From positions 1,178,001 to 1,242,000 of the forward strand of contig JAGPYM010000001.1 of the NCBI GenBank assembly GCA_020736575.1: a stretch of 64,000 nucleotides of DNA. The letters run 5' to 3'. The translations under genes were made by a program, and so were the position numbers. Source of the stretch: Thelonectria olida (lineage: Eukaryota > Ascomycota > Sordariomycetes > Hypocreales > Nectriaceae). The notes under the pieces are model-generated. The model was not told the origin of the DNA. It saw only the letters and a program-made list of their open reading frames with translations, and did no database searches. Positions 34,720 through 46,372 of this stretch are shown here, in pieces. Within the stretch, counting starts at the first letter, position 1; each line of letters starts with the position of its first letter.

Positions 34720-37427
34720 TCGCCCGCCAGGATCATCATCCCGTCCGCCCACACACACACACACACAACTCGCATACACACACATAACAGAGACGCCCAC
34801 CACCCCAAATATTTTCAACGGCCAATTGCCCTACTAGATCATGTACTTGGTACTCCGGATGCGAACTATACCTTAACGACGACCTAAATAAAATGACTAC
34901 GACCGACGACTCAAAGCATACCTTTTTTTTCATTATTACTATTACTATTACTACTATTACTACTCCATACTACTACGCCATGACAAACAATTCTTAGCCA
35001 CACCATTTCAAGATTATCATTGCCCGTGCCATATCATGCTTTGACTTTTCATCACGCCTTACGACATGAGAGTGAAGTGTACGTGAGCAGCAACTTCCAG
35101 CTTGTTGTTGTTGGGGGCTCAACTATTCCAGTTCTTTACGCCTTTTTGTTTATCCCTGGCTGTCCATTCATCCTCACCTCATTATTACTTTCCGTGCTTG
35201 GGTTCAACATATGGACAGGGTTCCCCCCTCTCACTCTTTGCATTGCCTTTGTCTTCTCTGTCTCGCGTCAGCCTAAGCATGAGGAGACAAGACGGAGATT
35301 GCGGGTTGGGCACAGCCTCGGGCCTTGTTTGAGGCAGTACCATGCCCTTCAGCTCAGTCAAGGGCCAAGAAAAAGACTTTGGAAGGTGAAACGGGAGACA
35401 CAGGGTGATGATGGGGCCAAAAGTCTCGCGCAACTCGGAGCGAGTCTCATCATCATTGAGATGGCCGGAGTAATGGCTCCACTGGCAAAGGACCGGCCTG
35501 CCGACGCGGCGTATCTTGACCAGTGGGGACCAAAAGGAACAAAGAGAGAAGGAAAAATGCTCCGAGAGAAGCTGCGAACTGGGCTGCAGGCAAGGGAAAG
35601 GAGGCTGAATTGGAGGCTCGGCTGCGATGGATGGATATCATCCATTTCATCCATGGTCGCCTGTCACCGCCAGCCTCGCCTCCGGATACAGCATTGTGAA
35701 TCCAATATCCGAAGCCCACTCGCTGGCAAACTGATGAAGCGGAACGCCGAGAGAGATCCGTTGCCCCTGACCCTGGTTCTCTCTTTCCACCTCTTGTTGT
35801 AATTTTTCTTCTCCATCCGACGGACGCATGGTCAATACCCCCGACCCCCTGCAAAGGCGTTTAAAAGGCCCCCCCTGCCACTGGAGGCCATGTGCCATGT
35901 CCCCTGTGCCCTGGGGCCCCCCTGTGGAGCACGGGTCAACAGCGCATGGAGCCCCGCCCATCAGACGGCCGGGCCCTTCCCCCTCCTCTGGGCCTTCTCC
36001 AATCCGCTTGCATGAGTGCATTGAGGTGGGCTTGAGCCATGAGGAATTGCGCATGCACTGCGTCCAAAGTGGAAATGCTGTTTCCGACTTGTTGAATGAG
36101 GCTCCTTCCCTGCCATGCAAGGCGACCACCGGCTCGCTGCATGTCACCAGCCCAGCCCAGCCCAGCACAGCGGCAAGGAAACCACGGACACTTCCAGGCA
36201 AAATGATTGCCATTGCAGCTTTTAGCCAGCCCACTTTAACGCACATACAGTACGCAGAATGCACATGCGTCATGCCGCTCATGCGCGCGTCCATTGCCCC
36301 AAGGGACCAAAGCTGCTTGCTGCATCTCATGTTTCCCCCAAATGGAAACCACCTCGAACCGGGGCTGCGGCCCCCCTTCCCCTCCTCTTCCTTCCTTCAT
36401 TCTGCCTCCCACTTATCGCTCTTGGCGACGGTAGGAAAGGTCGTGCTCGCCCATCCCCATGGAGCCCTGTCCTGGGTCTTCGGGCTCTCGATGGGTGAGC
36501 AACTTGGCAACTTTGTCATGAGGAGCTGGTCTGGCCATGGGTCATTGACTCGTGTCCTTTTCTCCTCATTCTTCAGCCCAGCCGGACTCAAGTCCCCAGC
36601 GCGGCTAAGGTGCTTGCTTACCGTGCCCTGCCTGCCGGACCCTTTTTCTCACCTCACTACTAATTCATCATCAGGTGGTGGTTTGCGCGCTGCTGGCCAG
36701 TGCGGCTTCTTTCCCTCTTGCTGACATGAGGCTGACTCCCAACTGTTTTTGCTCCGGCGGCTTGACAGGAGTTTGTCATGTTAACCTGATGAGCCGTAAC
36801 CGAAGGAGTGTCGGGGAGGCATCCTGCCCGTCGTGGTGAAGTTTCTTCCTTGGCCCCCTTTTCCCCCTTTTTTTTTTTTTTTTTTTCTGTTTGTCGCCTC
36901 TTGGGTTTTTGTTTGCATCTTGGTTGCATCGGAGCAAAGTTTGCGTGTCATTGGCATTACATCATTTCGCTTCACTTCGACTGTTCATGTACATTAGAAC
37001 AATACCACGATAGCGTGCTTCACCATTTCCAGATAGACCAGTATTAGCTCGCAATGAATACGACGCTGCAGACATTCGAAAACAACATGATACTTATCGT
37101 CTGACTTGATTTCTATTCTGATTGTGCCTTCCATGTGAATCGCCGCTTTCTTCTTTGTTTCTCTGGTCTGCCGTGGAAGCCACGATGGTACCCTTGACTT
37201 TGACTTTGTGCTGTGGGTTAGGACTGAGGTTAGTAGTGAGGGTGCTGGACTCTTTGACGGGAGCCGCCTGCCTACAAACGTTGAACATGAAAGGCAGGCA
37301 CCTATCAAGCACTTTGTAAAGTATACTGTCATTATAAATTCGCGAAACGGAACTGGGAAAAAACTCCTCCAACTGCAATATTTTCTTTACAAAATCAAGA
37401 CTCAAACACACCGTAAAAAAAAAAAAA
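34720..37427. other. 2.7 kb intergenic region
   Basis: Starts with CA repeats (34746-34766) and an imperfect TTACTA repeat (about 34932-34974) in the 3' region of the 34147 gene. Overlapping open frames at 35647-36330 (minus) and 35828-36724 (plus) are long but lack any recognisable protein and look like chance frames in stop-poor GC-rich DNA. A CAGCC repeat lies at about 36148-36170 and a T19 run at 36868-36886. No promoter element is obvious before 37428. Confidence 0.4.
36868..36886. repeat. T19 homopolymer
   Basis: A run of nineteen T follows CCCC-rich sequence in intergenic DNA. Confidence 0.88.
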
Positions 37428-37428
37428 A
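37415..37428 (+). repeat. A14 run abutting the PNGase A-like start codon
   Basis: Fourteen consecutive A, the last being the A of the candidate start codon at 37428. If transcribed it gives a poly(A) leader directly before translation starts. Confidence 0.85.
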
Positions 37429-40095
37429 TGTTCTGTTTCCCCTTGTTTGCGCTCTTCACCTCCATCTGCTGTACGGCACTCGCATTTGGAGGGCGACACA
37501 CCTGGATGCGGGGAACTCTTGTTAGGTCTGCAATACTCACCATAGCGACAATCGCGGCGGCCCCAGCCCCGGACCCCCGGAGCGGCTCCGAATTGGGGCG
37601 CAGAGCGCCGGAATCGGTGCATGGTGATGGCCCGCAGCATGGCCTTCCGCCTCAGAGGGGTGTTGACAATCCTTTCCAGAATCATTACCTAGAGAAGACA
37701 ACGACCACGGTGAAGCCAGACCATGCATCATCCAGTTTCCCTTCCAGGACTAGCACTACCAACACCGACGTTGATGAAGACCCTCCCACCATCACCATTA
37801 CGGACCTCTCCGATCATGGCTATCCCGCTCAGTATACTGCCCCGCCCGATGAGGAGTGGCAGTACGACAACTTGATGTACAACAACTTTCCGGACCACGG
37901 GTATCCCGTCCAAGACGGGAACGAAATATACGAAAAAGAAGCAGAGCGAATAAGGATTGAAAAAGAGGAAGAGCGGATGCGAAAAAAAGCAGTGGACAGT
38001 GCCACTCTGCCCGTCTTCCAGCTCACCCCTCCGGTCCTAAGTCCAGATGGCGGCGCCCGGGTTGCACCCGTGCCGGCTTATGTGGAGTATGAGGGAGAGC
38101 CGGAGAAGAAGACGACGAACGAATATGAACGGATGGATTTGATAAAACACAGCTTTAGCAGGCCAGAGCCAGTCGCAGGTATGTATTCCCGCGCCCATAG
38201 CCTACCTACTTAGGTCACTATGGTCAAGTATCGACTGGTTGTCTAATTCATCCTCAGTCCAATACAGTCCCCCAAAACGCACCTTCAACTTCACCACCAC
38301 CCCTTTCGACTTCAACCGCGTCACCCTCAACCTCACCGTTGCCGCAGAGGGCATCCAGCTCGACCGCCTCGCCTTCATCTACCTCGGCGACGTCGAAATA
38401 TGGCGCATGACCACCGCCCAGCCCCAGCCCAGCCCCGGCGTCGCCTGGACCTTTACAAAGGATGTGACGGCCTATCTTCCGCTCTGGAAGCGGCCGGAGA
38501 AACTCATCTTCGACATGCGCACCTCCGTCAGCGATATCTACACGGCCCCGCTGGACATTACCCTCACGGCTACCTTTTTTCGCACCATTAGAATACGTTA
38601 CGACGGCGAGCCCGCCGACAGAGTCATTCCGCTCACCGCCGAGAGGAGCGAGGAGAATGTCGCCAGCGCGTGGACGTATCCCACTGAAAAGGCATCCAAA
38701 AAGCTGCTGTTCCCGCGCAACGTCAGACGCGCCCACGTCTCGGTGGCTGCAACCGGCCGGGACGACGAGGAGTACTGGTGGAGCCACATTCCGCATTCGC
38801 AGACGGGCAACTTTTCGTGGATGACGGGCATGCGGCCCGGCGGGTACGGGTCTGGGATCCGGGAGGTTCGGCTCGCCATCGACGGATGGCCAGCGGGGAT
38901 CGTGTTGCCATTCCCCACCGTGTTCCCGGGCGGCATCGGCGTCCCCATGCACCGCCCCGTGGTTCCGCTTCAGGCCTTTGACCTCCGCGAGACCGAGATT
39001 GACATCACGCCGTGGTTGCCGTATCTGTGCAACGGGAAACCACACACCTTTTCCATGGACGTCTATGAATTTGAGGATGACTATTTGGACCCCACCGACA
39101 TCTCAGCCACAAGGAGACTCAGGAGCGTCAAGGTCACAGCGAAGCACTGGATCCTCAGCGCAAAGATATTTCTGTGGGTTGATGAAGAGCATTCCATAAC
39201 CACTGGGGCCATGCCCAGAATTACCTATGACTCAATTGAATGGCACAGGGATCCTGGCGATGTCGTCAAGCCCTGGATACCAGACACTAACCAAACAACC
39301 TACGCACTGCACATCTATCGCAAATTCGGCGTCGAGAATAGCCGAGTCAAGTCCCACAAAGACGACAGTGAAGCAACATGGAATCAAGATCTCCAAGCTC
39401 ATAATAGGGGGATTTTCCACCGTTACACCCTGCGTCGCGAAGTGGAAGCCAATTATAAGGGGAAGAGCCAGAGCTTCACCGGGAACGTACCTTTCTATCA
39501 CGAATCCTTCGAATACCCCATCAGCGTAGACTTTGACTATCGCTATGCCAAACCTAACGAAAGTCATCTTGCTGATGGTAAAACCCTGGTCGTCAAAGCT
39601 TACCTAGCCCAGGAAATGGTTTGCACCACCATAGGCAAATCTGCCTTCCCGACAGGCGTCGAGCCCTGGGTAGACATCATGGCCACAAGGCGGCGACAAG
39701 TGCCCACGGGCACCAGTGTCAAAGCCAGCCGCCGTGGATTTGCAACCTACTACCAAAACACCAACGGCACGATGATCATGGGAATCAGCTCATCTGTGCA
39801 GAGCCTCTGGCTGGGCATGACGCCGAACAGCATCAGAAACATCCGGGAGGGCTGGATTGCGGAGCCAGCCCTGTACACGCGCGAGGTGATCTTCAACGGC
39901 AACAAAGCATCACTGGACAAGGAGTGGACGTATGGCTACTTTACCAACCCCTATGATCACCGGCCGTCGTTGGCGCCGTCGATAGCCATCGAGGTCCGTC
40001 GCGCGGCGCAGCAGCCAGAGAGGTTTGCGCCGATAGGGCCCGGCGATATGAATAGATTGTTCATGGGATATAATCTCATTGATGCGCCGCAGTAA
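37428..40095 (+). CDS. PNGase A-like secreted protein with extended N-terminus
   Basis: Two exons, 37428-38178 and 38258-40095, with an intron at 38179-38257 (79 nt; GTATGT to CAG), encode 862 residues. From about residue 194 (LPVFQLTPPVLSPDG) it matches the peptide N-glycosidase A family (PF12222), which cleaves N-glycans from asparagine; key blocks are FDFNRVTLNLTV, GIQLDRLAFIYLGDVEIWR and later DFDYRY with AKPNES. A signal peptide is predicted at residues 1-20 (MFCFPLFALFTSICCTALAF); a second Met at residue 27 (37506) also opens a plausible signal peptide. Residues 30-193 are an extra acidic, Pro/Thr-rich region with the motif DHGYP(A/V)Q twice and a Glu/Arg-rich helix (about 160-180). The entry region lacks the cysteines I associate with typical members (in place of PPxC it has PPKRTF), so activity is uncertain. 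It stands alone between two gene-poor stretches. Confidence 0.85.
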
Positions 40096-43000
40096 GCGCC
40101 GCGAAGGAGCTTCTGGTTGGGTGAGGTGCGAGAAGCGCTATTGGGAGTCTGATTGAACTCTACTCTGCCATAGCCTCGCCAGAAACTCCATGTTAGGCTA
40201 AAGGCGTTGGAGTGGATGTCACTGGGCGTCACGGGAGCCCATCACTTGGGATGGCTATTCTGCTTGTATCATTAGAGTTTTGCCTGAAAAGGCCACGGAT
40301 AAGCAAGCTATTGGCAATAGCAGCCGGGCAATTTCCTATTGCATGAAGGAGGTGATCCCAATGTGTACGTGATCCAACGTGAGAGTGCTTCTTAGTTTGG
40401 ACGAATCCTGATCGGATCTTGATTGAATGTCAACCAGCAAAACGTCAGGCCTTGCCTGAACCATGACGCCTCATCGGCCTCGACCTCAACCTAGTCATAT
40501 CTGACCGCGAAATGAAAGAGCGGTGAGAGCTTCATATTCCACATGATCAGGAATGTATTGTAGATGTTGGTCCAATTCATGCGCGACCAACTGAAAGGAA
40601 ATACGGGGCATGCTCGGACTGGTGCCATAGCCGTGAATGTGACTGATGTTTGAAGCTAAAGACGGTCATGAGGGAAGGGTGTGACGTGTTGCTGGTAACA
40701 TGTCAAAAGTCAATGTAGATCCCTGGTTCCAGGCCCAAAACGCCGCCATTCGACCCCGATTCTAACAGTAACTCATCATGATGACGAACGGGGCAAGACA
40801 CATCCGAACTTTCTCTTCCCGTCTCAACCTTCGCTCAATGTCGCTGTGCAATCGACATAGGGTTATCCGGCTGCCGTGCAAGTCTGTGTGTCCCTGGATC
40901 GGAGTGGCAAAGCCTTCTAGGTAAACTCTCCGAAACGGTAGGCTTTCTAGGCGCCCGCTGGAACAGGAGGGTTTCGCGCTGGGGCGTCAAAGCCAAGAGT
41001 GAAGCCAAGATTTGAAGCCTAGGAAGTGGTTGGGTCGCGTTATGGCCTGTTTAGTCTTTGCTTGTCAAATTGGACTTCAACTTTCCCATTTCGCTGTATT
41101 TCTCCGCCCCAATATCACCTCCTCGAGCCTTCAACGTCACAACGGCCCAGGGGTAAAAGGGTCCAGAACTCGCCGTCGAGGGTTTCGTCCTTAGATCCCG
41201 GCTTACGGCGTCCTGTTCAACCAGACAGCTGGGACACGCCTCGCTCCCACCGCGCTGGTAAGACCGATTCGAGTCGGGACGCGGAGACGTTGAAGTGAAA
41301 CATGTTCTCGATGGTCTGGATTTCTCCCTTCTTCATCTCCTCATTGAGGCGTCCGCCCAGGGGCTGATCATGGGAGGGAAATAAATCTAGAAGAGGTCGC
41401 CCGGGACTGTGCAAAGCTTGAGTTGTGGGTGCGTCTTTTTCTTCGCTGGGAAGCCAGGAAGACGGTAAGTTGAAGGATCCCGTGAAAGTCTATTATATGG
41501 AGTTGTCTGGGGGTAAAGCAAGCGAATGACGTACATGAGACGTACGTGGGCGTCAACTGGGGCAGGTTTCTAGAACACTGCCTGAACGGGAGCCGCGAAG
41601 GTGGCTTTATGGGCGTCCGTTTTCCCAGCTCGGGAGTATCGTCGGGCGAGTTGGCCGACAATCCTTGTTTCGGCCTGGGCCCAAGCCACTATGGCGAACG
41701 AAGGAGAATAGTGTTTCGTCTGCCTTTCTCCATTCAGCGTGCGAGGCGTCGGCTCGCTGCGACATGGAGGATGGGGTGTGCCTCGAGCCAACACCAAAAA
41801 GAGCCATGTACCAAGTACAAGGGCTGTCAACGCGGAGAGGGGGTCTCACTCTCAGGTGAGACTGCTCCCAAGCGTAGGTTTGAGCCGATAGCTGTTGGTC
41901 GCCGTCAACGATAACAGGAAGACCCGACGGCGTGGTTGGCCTCGTGTTCGGACGGTATTGGATTTGACCAAAGGGGGTGCGGTGCCGCGTTGGCAGAGTG
42001 TGAGATGACCCTCACGTTTTGCACGGGGAAGGATAACGAGGTTCGGCGAAGTTGGAACTCGGTGAGACCTTCAGTAGATTATTTGAACCGCGTAGCGGTA
42101 TGGAGACGGAAATATCTATGAGATGCAAGACATCGACGCGGTCGGCCAGGCTCAGACCTCTCATCTCGATCTTGACAGCGGATCTACCCCGTTGGGTTCC
42201 GGGGTCTGAAGCAAACACGATGACAGATTTGACAGGGATGATGGTGTCCAGATGTCGGCCATTTCAACGTGGTGTGCGAACTGCCAGCGGTGCCGAGCAG
42301 GCCGGGAGGGGGATCTCCCAGAAGGGGTGGTGCCAATGCTATAGCATTAGATCCTCGATAGTTCAACGAACCGCCCCGTCTCGTTTTGGTCAGGCGGTTT
42401 CAATTTTCCTATTTGGGAGCCAACACCTTGACTCTTTTGAATCAGTCCTTTTCTTGAATCCTTTGTTGTCTTTGATCAATTTGGTCAACCCTATTCCATT
42501 CTGTCGGTATTGCTGATTGGAATTTTGAGGCGGCAGGTGGGAGACGGACATGCAAGCTTCCTTTCACGACTTCTAAGAGCACACCACGACATGACTCGGT
42601 TGCCGTTTGTCCAAAAAATTGAATTCCAGAAGAGTGGCTGTGTCTTGGAGTGTGTTTGGGGGCTTGATTCCAGAAAGCTGGATAACTCAACGCAGAGACG
42701 TGGGGCCCACACGCAAAGAGAATTGAACCATGGTTGTTTAGTCAGTCCTGCAACGGAGGTTTCCTTGTCGATTCCATGGGCACGATGGGGGAAAGTCAGT
42801 ATTATGTCTGGATTGGGAACAAACCCCGCCATCCTTCAAGACTCGTTCGGGACTGGGCAAGAATCAAGAAGGATGTCCGTGTTGCAGAGTCGAGCGATGG
42901 ATTCCGAGGAGATGACAATCATGCCTACTACCTAGTCGTTAAGCCCAAAAAGCCCTGGTTAGAAAATGCCGACCCGGGAGCAACCTCACGGCAACCTTAA

Positions 43001-44764
43001 CAGAAAGCCAAGTCAGGACCTTTGATGGTCGAATAGCAGGGCACAGAAGAGAAACTTTATGTGCTAGTTGAGACAGGATATCACATGGTGGTCGTGTTTC
43101 GTTGATATTAAGGTCCCAGACTGCCGTTGACGGTGTTGATAGGCATGCTGAGGAGAAAGGTGGGTGTAAAGTTGGATCTGTCTTGTCGCCAGCTCGCCGC
43201 GGCAGAGGACGAAAGAAGAGTGTGAATGCACAGACAAAGTGAAAAAGAAGCGGTGAAGAGGCAAGATTGATACCTCCTCCTCAAACATGCTAAGCTGGCA
43301 GCTAGAGAGAGACTTGGATCGTGGATGCCGTGATCCGACGGAACATTGGAAGATCGGAAGAGTTGAGCGCCACTTGATCAGATAGTTGCGAGAGCCCGAG
43401 TACCAAGGAGAAGGCCATGGTGTCAATGTGAAAAGACAGCCCGATACGATCACGAGGTGGCAATTGGCGAGTAAGAGGAAGGGAGCGTGAGGTGCCTGTT
43501 TTGAAGTCCATGTCACGGATTCTGGTTGGCATCATGAGCTGTAAAACAATAATGCATGGTACTGATTGGCGTAGAACAGCTCAACCTCTGACATCCATTT
43601 CATTCTCTCTGACATGGGAGGCTTGCGAAGTACAGCGTCTGCAGCGCCTCTTCCAGCGCTTCTGCACTGCTCTTGCCGCCTGTCAGCTGTCGCAGCTTCC
43701 CTCAAGAGTTCTCCCCACCTTCCGCCTGCACCAGCAGTGACGCCATCCAATGGAATTGGCCAGGTCTGTGGAGCCCTTCCCTCAACCGGCAATTTGGAGC
43801 TTTGTGGTCCACCCGCCAACCGCCAGAGAGGGGAAGGAGCCCCAGTGCCCAGCAACCGCCAAAGCAGCAGGCAAAGCACAGGCAAAGCTGCAGCCTGTCG
43901 AGTCGAATATGCAGCAAGGGACGGTTGGGTCGAAATTGGAGGAACAGTGCCAGCACATGAGCAGTTGCGTGGCCTCAAAATAGGCGGCTGAAGAAACACG
44001 ATCAAGATAGAGTAGCGACCTGTCGACCGCCTGCAGGCTCTGCATTTGTTTTGCGGCCTGTTGCAGACCCTGCGCGACCGGTTTTGGGCGATTGGCTGCC
44101 GTTGTCTTGCTCTGGATTGTAGCTACGACGTTGAGCGTGTAGCGCTGGGCCTCCAGTGAGGCCATTCGCAGTCGCATTCGCCATGACCAAAAAAAGACAG
44201 CCTCATCATTCGACAAAGCATGCCATTCTACCGAGGCGCTTCCAATTCTAGAATTACCAGGCTCGTTTGAGAATGCGAGAACAGGGAAGAACTTTTCCAA
44301 AGGGAAGGAGCCTTCATTTTATCGAGAATAAGAAGGTCGGTCACCCAGTCGCCCTCCTCCACCTTCCCCCATGTCATTCGCATCTTGGTTGCTTGGGAGA
44401 TAGACACCACACAGACTTGCCGGCTCAGTCTCGCCATCCACCCATCCGCCAACTCGTTCATCCCAACAACTCCACCCCTCCACTCGCAATCACTGTTTCG
44501 TCAACTCTTCGTTACGATTCGAGCTCTATTTTTTTTTTTGTGCCGATCAGTAAAAAACTAGCCATCTGTTGATCTCATCAATTCGAAGCATATCTCTTCG
44601 ACAGCTCTCCGCCCATTGCATCTGCCAGCATCACCACACACTCAAAGGCCTCAGTTATCCGTCTACTGTGAGCCAGAACGAGGCCTCCTACTCAACATCT
44701 CCCCGCAAACCTCATCGTTTAGTTCCAGCACCAGGTTCCCCAGTGCTCATATCAGCCGCCCAAC
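40096..44764. other. 4.7 kb region without a supported gene
   Basis: No recognisable protein on either strand. The longest frames (43532-44005 and 43782-44300, both minus) have shadow-like composition and no family. The stretch is not AT-rich, and I see no terminal repeats or transposase remnants. From about 44400 to 44764 the sequence turns C/T-rich with CATC repeats, fitting the promoter and leader of the MARVEL gene at 44765; a T12 run lies at about 44529-44540. Confidence 0.45.
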
Positions 44765-45292
44765 ATGAGAGTCAACCTCATCAAGATGATCCTCCGCTGC
44801 ACGGAGCTGCTCATTACGGTACTTATCACCGCCATCATTGGCAATGTTATTGCATCCAACGTCGATGCCTTCGGGACCGCCAATGCTGCTGTCAACTTCG
44901 TCATGTTCGTTGCCGTTGTATCATGGATTGTGAGCATCACCGGCATTGTCTCCTTCTTCGCGTCGGTCGTGGCCAACCCTATGATCCTCTTGCCGCTCGA
45001 TGGCGTCGCCCTTCTCTTCACCATGATTGCCGCCACCGTTGTCTCGGCCAAGTTGCGTATGGTCGACTGTGGTGACATCGAGGTCAAGAAGATGCCAAGC
45101 GATTGGATTGCTTGGGGATCCAACAGCGACGAGAAGCGATGCCGCGAACTCCAATCCGGGGCCGTCTTTGCCTGGTTCCTGTTCGTCAGCTATGCTGGAA
45201 GCTTCTTCTTCTCATTTAAGGACGCGCGCGAACATGTGGGCGGTTCTTTCCGGTCGGCTTCCAGGCCCAGCATGTCCCAGATTGGCGTGTAA
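44765..45292 (+). CDS. MARVEL-domain membrane protein, NCE102-like
   Basis: This single-exon frame of 175 residues has four hydrophobic segments: about 7-27, 40-65, 70-95 and 132-152, the layout of MARVEL proteins. The opening (VNLIKMILRCTELLITVLITAIIGNVI) and the third segment with PMILLPLDGVALLFTMIAAT followed by VVSAKLRMVDC resemble the fungal NCE102/FHN1 group, which resides in eisosome plasma-membrane domains and responds to sphingolipid status. Typical length for the group is 170-180 residues, matching well. The short cytosolic tail GSFRSASRPSMSQIGV is Ser/Arg-rich and may be phosphorylated. The start has a good context (AACATGAG). Its 3' end converges with the Mim2-like gene. The eisosome role is family knowledge, not shown here. 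Confidence 0.85.
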   Translation: MRVNLIKMILRCTELLITVLITAIIGNVIASNVDAFGTANAAVNFVMFVAVVSWIVSITGIVSFFASVVANPMILLPLDGVALLFTMIAATVVSAKLRMVDCGDIEVKKMPSDWIAWGSNSDEKRCRELQSGAVFAWFLFVSYAGSFFFSFKDAREHVGGSFRSASRPSMSQIGV

Positions 45293-45981
45293 GGCACCAC
45301 GGAAGACTCTCGATATCGGGTCGACATCAAATCACATCAATCGTGACCAGCATAACAAGGGATTTCTTGTCTCCTGTAATGGCTTGGACTGCACACAAAT
45401 CTATATACCCAACTACCAGGGCGCAAGCCGAAACTGGGAGGGTTCACTGCCTTTGGCGCGCTGGGAAGTGCCGGGCCACTTTGGGACGTTTGGCGTAGGG
45501 AGCCAGCATATATCATGTTAGCGGGGCCAAGTTTTTGGTTCAAGGATTCTTCGCAATAGCAATGTTCGGGTATGGGTAATGTTTTCATGTATATAAAAGG
45601 ATTGTAAAGGAGCATCACCGGACTGCGAGGAGCCACGGAACGGGTTTATGAACTATGTAGTTGATTCAATTCAATTCTGCCACTCTCATGAAGTTTGGCA
45701 CGTCCCAAGACCTTTTTTAATTTGATTATATCAACATTGATCAGCGTCCTTTCGAGGTTGTTTTTCAGTTCCCAACCCCCGAGATCGTGATGTGTGCCCA
45801 TTCCTTGCAGAGAGGTTTTAGATGCGCAAGTCTCAAGTCTTCTCTAGCGGAGATGCCAACCCAGAATACCCAAACACCGTATTAAATCTGCAGTGCTCCC
45901 AATAACCCCAACATTCTTCCTCTTTATCTCGCCATACTTGCTATCGTTGAGGAATGTCTCTTGAACAGTTGTTTATTTCGT
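45293..45981. other. convergent intergenic spacer
   Basis: These 689 bases between two stop codons contain both 3' untranslated regions. A palindrome-free AT-rich patch lies near 45715-45735. Nothing coding is supported. Confidence 0.45.
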
Positions 45982-46372
45982 CTATAGTGTCGCCGCCGTT
46001 GCCGCTGCTCCGACAGCATTAAAGGCCTTCTTGTTGGTCCATCGTACGTCTACGTTGTGATACCACGTCATATATCTCGTCCAGCCTATTAAGATATTTC
46101 GTTAGACTTCAGGTTCAAAAGCAATTTAAAGGTGGTATCCTACTCCAATAGGCAAACTTTCTACCAAAGAATTTACCCATCCAGGGAACAATCATCATTG
46201 TTAGGATGAGCTGCAGCTGTTCTAAGCTGCGCTCCCATTCTTGTTGTGCGTCGGAGTCGGCTTCGGAGTATATGTCATCGGTGGACAAGGAAGGGAGAGA
46301 GTCGACATCGTCCTTGTCGTCCGACACGGAGGTGTCGTGCAGAAGGTCGACGATGGATTCGGAGGCCGCCAT
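45982..46372 (-). CDS. small mitochondrial outer-membrane protein, probable Mim2
   Basis: Two exons, 46372-46144 and 46085-45982, with an intron at 46143-46086 (58 nt; donor GTAGGA, acceptor TAG), encode 110 residues. The layout is that of Mim2, the partner of Mim1 in the complex that inserts single-span and multispan proteins into the mitochondrial outer membrane: an acidic Ser/Asp-rich cytosolic half (residues 1-44), a helix QEWERSLEQLQLILTMMIVP, a span-like segment at about 53-70 with MGKFFGRKFAYWSW, and a short basic C-terminal part WTRYMTWYHNVDVRW with an Ala-rich end. The GKxxGRK(F/C)AYW core is shared by fungal homologues. The splice restores AYW-SW-TRYM and removes an unrelated frame tail. 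I am fairly sure of the mitochondrial membrane family, less sure of the Mim2 name. The gene is divergent from eIF2-beta. Confidence 0.72.

Noticed and set aside
35020..35802. Plus-strand open frame of 260 codons
   Set aside because: It opens on TTG rather than ATG, and the text has no recognisable protein features.
37750..37930. RiPP precursor hypothesis for the DHGYP repeat region
   Set aside because: Only two copies exist, without Lys-Arg processing sites around them, and the region is in frame with a PNGase A-like domain.
43532..44300. Overlapping minus-strand frames in the 40-44.7 kb gap
   Set aside because: The frames overlap each other and a plus-strand frame, show no conserved motif, and look like shadows in stop-poor DNA.
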